Part shown: one piece after another, positions 11,301 through 23,300 of the stretch
How positions within the stretch are numbered: position 1 is the stretch's first letter
How the letters are laid out: the number at the start of each line of letters is the position of its first letter
Assembly (NCBI GenBank): GCA_014529385.2
Contig: CM043944.1
Location: 51,533,768-51,597,767 of the forward strand
Direction of reading: 5' to 3'
From: Adiantum capillus-veneris
Lineage: Eukaryota; Streptophyta; Polypodiopsida; Polypodiales; Pteridaceae
Length of the DNA: 64,000 nucleotides
The notes under the pieces: generated by a model
Database searches by the model: none
Told to the model about the DNA's origin: nothing
Seen by the model: only the letters and a program-made list of their open reading frames with translations
Made by a program: the position numbers and the translations under genes

Positions 11301-14300
11301 GTCAATATTGGTCCCGTAGTCAATTTCTCTTTCAATGTCTGGAAGGCAGTCACCTCTGTGGGCCCCCACGAGAAAGGAAAATTGAGCCATAGCAGTGAGC
11401 AAAATATAGTTTTCGCTTAATTTTGGCTAACAAGGTGCGCCAAGGTGCTACAAAAAAACCAAAGGCGACATAGACCATAAAGAGACTACAAAGGGGGCAA
11501 GCCGCAATACCAAAAAACCAAAGGTGAAAAATACCATAAAGAGGCTACAAAGTGGGAAGCTGCAATACAAAAAGGTATGGATGATGGAAGTTCTAAAGTC
11601 TCACTACTCAAGACTCGAGAGCCACTAGCCTAAGAAGCCTCCCAATTAGTAGTAGCCGGCTGTATGTCATGCACATCCTCCCATGCCTTATCATTGAGCT
11701 TTAAATCCTGCTCGGCCTTGGCCATGGAGGAAGTATCTGGTGTCGGTGCCTCTCTATCTCCACCTGCCTGAGCAGCCTCTCGCTCCATCTCCCACTGTGT
11801 AGAAATATCTGCTTGTTGACTTGTACTCTTGAAAAGCATTTTCAATTTTGCGCTAATGAAAACGATCATTTTCCTTCTCTACTCCAAGCTGATTCGTCTT
11901 CTTGGAAGCAATATGGCTAAAGGTACTTCACAATTGCTCCAAGCACGGGGTACTAACTGACTGGTTGAGAATATGGATCGCCAATCGCTAAAGCTCTGGG
12001 CCATCATAGCCATAGTTCTCCCACCATAGCACTGAACCTATCTTCTTGTGATTAATATGAGCATATGGACTACCAAATGACCCCCCGCATCTTCGTATTG
12101 TCTCAAATGATTCCTGACAATGCGTCTCCCATCTTTGTTTAGAACCATCTTTTTTAACTTCTCTGTAAATTGATTCATGACTTCTCTATCTGTCACTTGC
12201 TCTGCACCTTGAGACTCTGGATCCATCATGTATGATGCCTCGTGTAAAGGAGAGAGATCAATTCCACCTCGAGTTGCAAAGCGCACGGAGCTCTGCATAT
12301 CGCTCTGCATCCGGCTCAAGCTGTGCAAGCTGCTCGATCATGCGGTCCATTGCCTCATAAACCTTGCCAATGCAAGGGTCTATGCCATCCACAACCTGAA
12401 GCAAATGAATTATTGGTTTTACCTGTGCGTCTAGACTCTCGAGCTCCTTCCTGAAGTCAAGATCCTGTGCCTTCTGCTTACACACAATCCCTGCAACAGT
12501 GTTTGCATAGGGGGAGATGGTGAACTCATCATAGATGAAGCCCTGTTGGATCGCATTTTGACATTCAGACAACCTGCACACAAGGAGAAAGTTAAATGCG
12601 AAGCGGGTGTCTAAATACTTGGGAAGCACTGTCGCCCGACCTCTTGAGGTACTCGCACCGAATGAAATTGTGATTGTTGATGAAATTAACAATCTTCACT
12701 GCATCTGCAATGACTGTTGCGATCCATTCTAGCTTGCCAATGTCTTTTAAAAAGTTGTTCAAGCAGTGTGCCATGCAAAAGCACACTGTCACATGCGGAT
12801 AGTGGCCCTCTACAATAGCTGTTGCTGCCCTGTTTGATGCCTCCCCATGTGTGACAAAGGCCATCACTTGTTGCTCGCCGATTGTTTCTTTGGCCGTTGT
12901 CCACTCTGCGGTGAGGACATCGACGGACTTGCTACTTTCGTTAGCATCATGAGATTGCTAAAAGTACATCTCTCCACTCGAGTAAGCGACGAGGCCATGG
13001 ATAGATCTCTTCCTCGTATCGCTCCACCTGTCGGCAATGAGGGAAGCGCCATGTTTTTTCCAAAGCCGTTGAATATTGAGCGTTGCTTGCTCCACGATCG
13101 CCTTCTCTCGATCGAGCAAAGTGATTCAGAGAGCTTCCGAAGATGGCGGCACATAGATGGTGCCATACTCTCCTATCCGCTGCACCATAGCTTACCTCGA
13201 CCTATTTTGATCACACATAGAAGAGGTTAGTATCATTATTCATAGTTTAAACTTTTGAGATCATAGTGGCGGAAACGATGAGAACGGAAGAAATGAGAGA
13301 GAAGATTGATAAAGCTTACCGAGCCATGACAGATAAGATATGGTCGTGATAAATGAAATGGGCAATGGTGGCTTCCACCTCTTCTTTCTTCTCTGGGTCC
13401 CAAGAGGGGGCAAGTGTCCTTTGGCGACGAATCGGATCGGATGAAGATTCATTGGCACCGGCACCGGTTAGAGTGGAAAAAGGAAAAATGAGGGTCTTTG
13501 GGTCGATAGCTTTGCGTGCGGGCGTAGATTTATGGTTGAATTACCGATCCTTTTCCTCAAGCTCCTTCCTCTTCTTGACGCTTACGTTGGCACAAAATCT
13601 CACTTCACGTCTCGACACTCGAAGAAAGTGTGTCCTCATTTTGTCATGCCCCCTTTCCGCGTGTGAGAGCATAGCTTGCATGCCCATATGAGCACCTCCC
13701 GCCGCCGACAAGGTGCCCTCCGAAGTCACTTCATCCCACCACGACTATTCCTTTGGCTATTGAGTGTTGTCCGCATGAACGGAGGGGGTTGTACGAGAAG
13801 AAGAGACCATGGATTAATATGAGAAAGAGAGAGAGCTTGAGTCTTGAGGATTTGAGAGATAGAGGCTCGACTCCTTGAGAGCTTGAGTGAGAGGCTTCAC
13901 TCCTTGAGAGCAAGGGAGAGAGAGCTTGAGAGGTTCTAAGCTAGCTTTGTGGAAAAGTAGACCGTAGAGATTGAGCCTTGAGAGCAAGGGATAGAGAGAG
14001 CCTTGCTGCAATTGTGAAGGAAAGGGGTGAGGAGGGTGCATTTTATAAGGGCTTTGCAAGTTTGCTCCCCTCCAATTTTTAAAATTCTGCCCGTTTTTGC
14101 CTGTTGGAGAGTTGGCCGTTTTCTGTCCAATTCTGCCCATTGGAAGCGTTCCGGCCGTTCCGGCCTATTCCCCTGCATTCCAGTCGTGCCATTCCAGTAC
14201 TAGCTCCCCATCCGGAACGCCCAAACGTTCCGGCCTGTTCCACGCAAGCAAGCTCTGCCGAAACATTGTTTCGACGTTCCAAGCTTGTGGGAACGTGTCC

Positions 14301-17300
14301 TTGGTAACTTTGGTCCATATGGTAGTTGCATAGTCAATGGGGTGTGACCAAAGTGTCAAATAGCCATTCCTTTGTCTGGGATTCTTTGAGTTTGTCTCCA
14401 CCTCAAAAGTACTATGAAGTCAGCCCCGTCGTCAATGCACAGCTTGAATAATTGGGGGAGAGTAGGCACACTTGCTTCACACCGATTTTGCCAGCTCGTG
14501 GGCATTAGACTCTACCAAATACTTGATTATACAAAGTGAAAAAGCCTCATGGCACTATGTCAAAGGCTTTGCGGAAGTCCACAAAATAGCAATATAACTT
14601 CTTCTTCCACGCCCTAGCCAAGAAAACTCGTCGGACGTGTGGATCTTCAATGAGTATTGGTGTTAGAGGCTCTCTAAAACTCCTCCATGAAATAGGGGCG
14701 TCCACTAAAGAAGAAAAGGAATATGTCTATTCTCTATGCCTCTACGTAAGCCTGCCTAACGGGGGTGAGCCTCCTCATCTCTCTTGGTGCTTGTGGCTCG
14801 ATGGTGTATTTGGCTTGTGTCTTAAACTACCACTATAAGTTTCTGTTGTAGCTCTCATTGAAAAGCATAACAACTACACTTGAGCCTCTCAAGGTTCCCT
14901 CTGTTGTAGTTCTCTTTGAGGACGACTCCCACTGACATCCATCCACTCGAGCTAATCCTCTCGATGAGTTCAGTGTGTCTCTCCCCTCCACCACATGATC
15001 GAGCTCCCCAAATGAACCATTGAAATTCCAAACTGCAATGTTAATGTTTGTTGGTTCTTGCTTGTGTCCCATAGACTTGTTAGAGTTCAGATTTTTGTCC
15101 GATGGTGGCTCGAGTAACTTCTAGGAGCAGATTAGGGAGTGGGGGCCTGTTTTGTGGCTGTGTCCGCGGTATTTGAGGTAGATGTACCTTTCTTTATGAT
15201 GCACTCCACGATGTTGCCTGCCCGTTAGGCTGGCATGAGGCAGGACCCCGTTCCTAGGGTTTCTTGGGGTCTAAGTCTCCAGGCTTTTGCATTTCTGCTA
15301 ATAAATGTGTGTTAAGTCACTTCTAGTGAGGTTACATATTTATTAGCATTTTTAGCATGGTTTTTAGGTAGTGCAATTCTGTGGATTGCTTATATATGCC
15401 CTCTCCCTCGTTTTAGCATGTTGTTCAACGCAAAGATCCAACCTTTGGGCTCTCTCTCTCTCTCTCTCTCTCTCTTTTTAGCGTTTTCAGCTTGCTAGCG
15501 TTTTGTACTGTGTGCGGCCACTTTCTCTCTCTACCCTTTTCTCTCTCCTTCAACGATCTCTCTCTTAGGCGTTTTTCTCCAGCAATCTCATCTTCTCTCT
15601 CTAGCGCTCCCTCTCCTCTATGTGTAGACACCCTACATGCAATGGTTGTGCTTGCAAGTGATTACGGTGCCCCTACGGTGGGTCGTTCACGCTAGGAGCT
15701 TGTGCAAAATCAATCGCGATCTATTGCGATAAACCTGAGATCCGTTGGCCGCCCGGTCTCAAGAGAAGGTTTTCTTGCGGTTGCAGACGAGATCATCACC
15801 CGATTCACCCTTTTTCGTTGCACCTTTGACAAGACTGAGTACTACTAATTTGTGGGCCGGCCATCAATGATGATGCGACTTTCTCTGTAGAAAACCTTTT
15901 TCCCTCTCTCCCCCCCTCTCTTGTTCCAAAGTTCGTTAAGCATAGTGCACTTCTATTGCACAGAGCTTTCAGCTTTGTGAGCACTAAGGAAGCCCAAGCT
16001 TTCGTACTCTCTCCACTACTGTTGTAATGCCATCTATGAAGCTCTCTCTTACTTCCTCATGCAATGAGGTGGAGCCTTCGCAGTGGAAACCACTTCTCTC
16101 TCATTTGTGTATGTTCTTTTCTTGTAGTTCGTGCTTGAGTTAAGAAGTGCTTGATTTGTATATGCTAATGATGTGTGCATTGTGATTTCATCTTGCCTTC
16201 AATCTAGGTTGATGTGTGTGTGTGTGTGTGTGTGTGTGTGGATTCTCACTCCACCCTCCTCGTAATTATGTTCCACTTGCTAATGTCACAATCTTGGTCA
16301 CCCCAAGACGAGAATCCAACACGACACTCGAGAGAGTTACTTAAAATACTTCACAACTTGAAAACTTGAGTTGACACGGCCCGGTGTAGTTCCGTGCCCA
16401 GAGGTATTGGCCCCAAAACCTGGCGCCCCTTTCGGTATTCCTTTATTTTATTAATGCTTGAGCAAAGTACAACACCAGAAGGGGTTCTCTGTTCTCAGAC
16501 TGTGCGTCCAAATGCTCTCAAGAGTGAGGCCCCTTGGGTCTTTTTATTCTTACAAGGGATGCCCCAAAAGCTTCTAACTCAAAAGCAAGTAGTCCCAAAA
16601 GCAAGTGGTCAAAATTCTGCCAGCAAAAGCACTCAACGCAATTTACGAAAATCCGTACAGATTACCACGTCAGCACATGCCAACGCAAATCCAAGTAATC
16701 CGTACTATCTGTCCACATCAGCAGTCAGCGTGAAATCCGTGCGTAGTTTGCCACGTCATCATCCGTACTGTCCGCGGGTGGTCATGCCACATCATCATTT
16801 TGTAATCGTCGTCGATTATGCGTGCAAAATCAGACATAAGTCATAAACTAGTTCAATAGACACTGACTCTTAAATACCGACACACTAGAGGACACAAATC
16901 CAACACTTGTACAAAGACGACAGTCACATCACATCACATTCAGATCACATTCAGCTCACATTTAGATCACATTCAGATCACATCACATAGAATCTAGGAC
17001 CGTGATTACTGGCAACGTATTTAGTAGTCACATCTAGATCTGCACTGGACCTCACTGATGTCGATTTATCTAATCTTATATTGCGATCACGTCCATCAAT
17101 TCCGTTCTGATCTAGGACCATGATTCGTGGCAACGCATTTAGTAACCGCATCTAGATACATCTTGGATCTCACTGATGTCGGATTAACTAATCCCATATT
17201 GCGATCATGTCCACAGATTTCCAAGACCGAAATGTTGCAGTCATTTGGTCAATCATTCCATTCACACTCAAGCACTATGGTGAGCGAGTAATCATTTTCG

Positions 17301-20300
17301 GGGATCCCAATCCATCAATCACACACTAAAGAGAGTGGTCCAATCATTCAGTTCTAGCTGTGTGGCTATTTCCTCCTGCAGGAACTCTTGATGCACTCAC
17401 GACAGTTCCATTGAATCATTTGTGATTCAAAATTCATGATTTCTTTCGTTGTTAGGTTCATTTTGGAGTTGTCATTGCTCCGAATTGTGAGAGTGCGAGT
17501 GTGAGAGAGGAGAGAGAGAGAGAGACAGACAAAGACACAATCGCTAGTGTAGCAGAAGAGGGGGCGATCAGCCCCCTGACTACCAGAGTAGAAGACTTGT
17601 CAATACAATGTCAGACTATGTGAAATGGGTACCCCCCTGACTCCATATATAGGAGTGCTCAAGGTTGGCGCCCAACTCAAGTGGGCGGCCGGACAAGGTA
17701 CAACCTAGACTATTGGCGGCCAACCCAGAGACACTAGCCGTACAAGGAAGTGCCCTAGACCTGTGTGAAGCAGCAGAGTGGTGTAAATCTAACACGAATT
17801 CATCATCTCATTCTCAAGCTTGTTATCTGATCACAAATAGCAGGTTCTTCCATAAAACATTTTTTTCATACTCAAATGAAAACCATCTTCAAAAAGTCCT
17901 ATTTCATTCATGAAGCAAAATAATGCAAGTTCATCCATACTTTTGCTAGTTCATCCATAATTTTTCTATCGAATATGTGTTTTGGAACGAGTATCTCCTC
18001 GCCCCGTTCTATATGTCAGTCATTCTCATTCTTGTGCCTTTTTGGGGTATCGTGCAGAGATATGTTCCTATTCTCCACATTCAAAACACTTTCTTGCTTT
18101 GAAATATTCGTCTCTCTGTTCTTCTGTTAGTCGAAGTCGTGTATCTCTCTGTCGTCTGTTTCTGTTTTGACTTGTTAAATTTTCATCTGGTGGGTAAGTC
18201 AAGCTACCCGAATGCATAGCGAATCTCCGCTTAGCATGTCCCATCAATTGTTGTATGGACTCAGACTTCTACTGAAGACAGTAGTCTCGGATCTCTCTGG
18301 GAAGTCCATAGCAAAGCTGCTCGATTTGTTGCTTGAAAACCGATCTTTTTTAAGGATGAAGAAGGTAAGAAAACATCCCAAAATCTCTCACAGTAAGTAT
18401 CCAAAGGTTCTGCCTTGACCATCTGAAAATGATTCTAGTCAGTAATCGCGTCCCGTTCATATGCCTTGAAGAGATAAAGAGTCTCTTTAACTTTAGCCAC
18501 TTTGTCGGTGCCTCTTTTCTTAACAAAAGAGTGGACCACCATGTCCGTGCATTGCCTTTCAAAAAGGATGTTGCTCGTCTCTTGGAGTGCTCTGCATAGC
18601 GGCCTCCAGAAAATGCTATGTCAAATTGTTGGATAAAGGCTAAAGCATTGGGAGCTTCTCGTAACCTTGAAAAGTATTCAAATTTTACTATCTGTCCTCT
18701 CTCTTTGAATGCCTTGGCTTTTTTGCCCTTGTCGTCGAGAAAATCATACTGATTAGCTCTATAAAAGTTATTCCTTCTTGAATAAAATGTATGGTCCTTT
18801 CTTCGTATCTTGCCCTTTCTGTCCTCATCATTTGAGTCAGAAGAGGATGAGCTGTCCGAGCTGTCATAAGAAGATGAGGACGAACTGGACAATCCTTCGA
18901 AACGTACATGCTTCTTCCTATTTTTTGCATTCTCAAAAGAGAATTTTTGGCCCAAAGTAACAAGGAAAGTCGGTTCCCTTGTTACGTTTCTTCAATTGCT
19001 TCTCCTTTGTCTGTAATAGTTGGTTGACTCGTTTTCCGACAACGTCCTCAAGTTCATCTTTAGTAAAGATCCATGGGACAAGAGGTTTCTTGAGGGCGGG
19101 TTTATTGGTGTATCAATGGCTTGTTACCAATGCGTATGCACTTTGTCAGTCGGGTGCTGGGTCAAAATCTTTGCATATTGTGGATCCTCTGCAAACTTGA
19201 GCATCTACTTTGTGCACTCATCAACCTGCTGTAGATGTTGCATCTCCATTAGCTGATACTCCGTAGGCCTAGGTGGCCCATATTCGTGATCTACCTGTCC
19301 ATTTGAATCTTTCGTACCACCTCTAGTTTCTGAAGTGTGAGGAGGGTTCATCTGATTCTTGTGGGACTCGTCGTTTGAATCCATGTGTGTCGTGGTAAGA
19401 GGATCGGATTTTCTGATAGAAGAGAAGTCACCCCAAGACAAGAATTCGACACGACACACGAGAGAGTTACTTAAAATACTTAACAACTTGAAAACTTGAG
19501 TCGACATGGCCCGGTGCTGTTCTGTGCCCAGAGGTATTGGTTCCAAAACCTAACGTCCCTTTCGATATCCTTTATCCTTTATTTTATTAATGATTGAACA
19601 AATTACAACACCCGAAGGGGTCATCTGCTCTCAGACTCTACGTCCAGATGCTCTCAAGAGTGAGGCCCCTAGGGTCTTTTTATTCTTACAAGGGATGCCC
19701 CAAAAGCAGAGCCCCAAAAGCTTCTAACTCAAAAGCAAGTAGTCCCAAAAGCAACTGGTCAAAAATCTGCCAGCAAAAGCACTCAGCGCAATTTACGAAA
19801 ATCCGTTAAGGCAGCCACATCAACACCTTTCAGTGCAAAGTTAGGCATTCCGTTCTACTGCCATGCGGCATCTGCTAGCGTGAAATCCGGGTGCAATCTG
19901 CCACGTCATCATCCGTTCTTCCGTGGGTGATCATGCCACGTCATCATTTTGTGACAGTTAATACGAACAAGAATGTATTATTAAAGCAACTCCCATGTAA
20001 TGATAATCGCACGTTGATTGATGCACGGAAGAAAGCGATGCTTTCTTACAAGGATGTACTTATTGGTGAGGCTTCCACCTCGCATTTAATTGCCGTGGAA
20101 CCTTTTTCTGCACTAAATCAGTGGATTGGATCTAGCTCAGTGGTGGTGGATGAACATGTGTCCATGGTCATGTCTACCTTATTCCTTACGTTCTTTTGTC
20201 ACTTGTACATATGATCTCTCATGCATAATCGCATTTGATGCATCTCATACAATGTGCGTGTATTATGTAACCTTGATAAGTGGCGGCTAACCTGGCACTA

Positions 20301-23300
20301 TGTAAATACATGTAGGGAAGATATAGTTGTTTTGCAAGAACACGATTAGCATGAGTTTGCTGGTCAATGTTCTTATTTAGAATCAGCATGAGTTTGCTGG
20401 TCAGTGTTCCTATTTTCCCGGTTATTGGATTGCACATGCTGGTTTGCATGGTTACTTTGTCTTATTGATGATGGTTCGTCATGAACTTCAACCAGTTTTT
20501 GTAGGTAACGACCCACACGCTCACTAGATGATTGTGCAATCCTTGTTGAATGGTCAAATTTATGAAATTGGAGGCATCTATTCATACATTGCCCTGGGCA
20601 AAGGGCCGCTTTATGGCGAGACACTCTTTTTATCCACGGATCTTCAATGCATTCCTTTGTGGTGATTTCAATAATACCCTAGATATGCATGATAGCACCA
20701 TTGGCAACTCTCACATGTTATTTGCGGAGAGACAGGCATGGGATCATCGTCTTGCTGCGACATAGATGCTGGATTTATGGCGTTATCTGCATTCTTGGGA
20801 TTTACTTTTGAGCATGTTGCTCATTCCTCTTATCCTGCACGTCTACATCGTTGGTATGTACTGAACTTATAGCGGTATGATGATTTTGCATGCGATATGA
20901 GAATGGATTACATCTTGCAATTATCGATCATCATCCTATTTTTGCTTATCTTACTCATGAGGCGCTTTGAGATATAATTTCTGTACTTATTCCCCCGTTG
21001 CTTGTCCACATGCATCTTGATCTGTATGCTGCTTGGTTTCGCTTTGTTATGAGGGTGCAATGTGCTATTCAAGATTATGGTAAACAATACATGCATCGGA
21101 TTTAGAGGGATGTTAATGCTGCTAAACAGGTCTGTCAACGGTTGCAAGTTTTGGTTGACTGGCGGCCTTTGTCCGACTTTGAAATGTCGGAGTTGTGTGA
21201 AGTTCGTGTATGTATCCAACATAATGACAAGCGGAAACTTGATAAATGGCTGACGCGTTCTCGTCGTCAAAGGGATTTTATGGACAGGCTGCGCTTCGAA
21301 ACAATCTTTTAAGCATCTGCATCACACGAGGGCTTTCTAGGACATTAAGAAGCGCTTGGACATCATCCAAGCAGGAACTTGTTGATGCCATGGTCTCACA
21401 TTATAGGCAGGTGTTTGTTGCTCCTCCCGAGTCTTCTATAGAAGTTTGTCGAGCGCGACAATTGTCGCTCTCATGTGCATCCGATTCTTTCTTCACAAGA
21501 TGCACAATGCCTTGAGGAACCATTTACTGATTTTGAATTGCATTGTGCGCTGTTGCATTGGGCCGCTGATCCCGTGGGTGGGATGGGCTTATGGTGAAAT
21601 TCTTCCTCTCCTTTTGGGAAACTCTCAAAGAACCATTGCTCTTCATGTTGAATGCGGCATGGGAGAAACAAGATTTGTCAGAATCCTGGAAAGAGGGTTT
21701 GCTTAAATTGTTGCCTAAGCAATAACTTTGCGTGCAATTTTCCAATCGACGGCCAATTACCTTGATGCCTGTTGTTTACAAAATATTGGCTAAGTTGTTG
21801 GTGAATCGGATTAAAGATCACCTTCTTACTGGACTTCATGTCATCATGAGGCTCACTATGGTTTCATTTCACGTTGCCAATTCACTGACAACTTAGCTAA
21901 TGTTTTGACTGGGATGGAATATGCAAAGTACATGCAACTATGCAGGTTGATATTGAAAAGGCTTTTGACATTGTGCAGTGGGACTACATTGTTGATACGA
22001 TGCGATGTCTTGGATTCGGTCCCAAGCTATCCAATATCGTTTATTTCTTATATGCACGCAGCATGTCTTTCGGGATTCTTGAAGGTGAACTGACGGAATC
22101 TGGGCCTCTTTGCTGTTCAGTTAGGCAAGGCTGCCCCCTGAGTGCATTGTTGTATGCTATTGCTACTCACCCCTTGTTGATTCATCTCGATCACTTGACT
22201 TCCATTGCTCGTCTTCATGGCTTGCAGTTACCCTCGGCCCTCGGGTCAGAACTTCATTGGGCGGGCATATGCTGATGACTCTTAGTTTATGCCTCGTGAT
22301 GTTCAAGTGATTATGGGTGCTTTGGAATTGTAGAGTATTAAAATAGCACGTTTATTTTGTTGTATAATGACACTTCCACTTTCTTATGGAATGAATGCAA
22401 GGGCCGTTGAGATTTCAATTTCCAGCTTGATTTTGTATTTTACTGTTAAACCCCTAGACTCTCCAATTCACAGATTTCACCATTACTATAGAGTCTATTT
22501 ATTGTTGCCTTTTAAAGTTTCAACCTCGCATTCATTATTCTCATCCATTTCACATGATTTTTTTATTTTTCCGAACCTAGTTCCTTTTAGATCCTTTTGA
22601 CCTCACTAACGTACAAATGAACTTATGCAGGTAGCAAAGACCCTTGTTGGAAAGGTGCTGACGTCCCCTTCTCAGAAGGCTCAGCTGGTGGAGGCCAAGG
22701 AAGTGAGTTTGCTTTTAGTTTGATGCCAAACCATGTCATGTGTGGATTCTGAATATTATGTCTGTCTTCATTTGTTGGCAGCGAGTTACAGAAGGGAGAC
22801 CTTACTACACGTTCGAGTTTGTCTCGAAAGCTCCAAATTACACCCGCCACGCTGTAAGCACAGTGACAATCGCAGATGGTGAGCCAGTAAAAGTTGAATT
22901 TGTTGTTGTATGCTCCATTAAGAAGCTGCATGAATGTCCAACAGGGGGGTTGTCTCTTATTCTTTGTTTAATACTTTTTTTACTGCTAGACTTCATTGTG
23001 GCTGAGTCCTCCCTGCATATCTAGAGTTATGACAGAAACTGTGCCTTTATCTTTGTATTGAGTTATGTATGCTTGTGTGTGAGTGAGTGTGTGCGTGTGG
23101 TTGTATGGGATCATATATTAGTACCTTGTTCTACATTTACTATTGAGCACTGACGACGCTAGTGGGCCTGTCGTAGTATTTAGTCAATACTATGCATGAT
23201 GGTACTGATGGATATATTATCTTGTGGAGGACTACCATGCGTCCATACCTTGCACTTCCCTTTTAAGGTGAATCTGGGCTTATCCTGGATTCATCTAGGT

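Larger units (their letters stand above)
16284..19956 (-). mobile_element. gypsy deletion derivative 1 (LTR-gag-LTR, no pol)
   Basis: LTRs lie at 16284 to about 16805 and 19438-19956 with the same sequence order, in the family of the copies at 26455-37652 and, more distantly, 28167-35617. The interior holds gag (minus) and a long 3' non-coding region (about 16806-17980). Protease, reverse transcriptase and integrase are absent. Flanks GCTAA (16279-16283) and GTTAA (19957-19961) fit a 5-bp target duplication with one change. The primer-binding site and the polypurine tract are both deleted. Confidence 0.85.
9617..22630 (+). other. PPL1 intron 4, 13,014 bp, filled with transposons
   Basis: The donor is GAG|GTAGGC at 9617 and the acceptor TTATGCAG at 22630. 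The flanking codons are complete (GAAGAG, then GTAGCAAAG), giving SAEEVAKTLVGKVL across the junction, which matches the PPL1 family. It contains LINE, gypsy and hAT fragments on both strands, listed separately. Confidence 0.93.

Noticed and set aside
13353-13691. Plus-strand 112-residue open frame
   Set aside because: It is antisense to the hAT transposase remnant, whose BED and DUF659-like motifs lie on the minus strand.
14097-14401. Overlapping open frames on both strands
   Set aside because: They come from a GC-rich stretch with CGTTCCGG motifs; no domain on either strand.
9985-14640. One LINE split by a 4.6-kb insertion between 9985 and 14568 (both break near VDFR)
   Set aside because: Both fragments include their own copy of the sequence before VDFR with clearly different residues, so they are separate copies.
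16900-17000. CRISPR-like spacing of ATTCAGATCACA repeats
   Set aside because: Units are short, uneven and part of the gypsy 3' non-coding region; CRISPR arrays are not expected in plant nuclear DNA.
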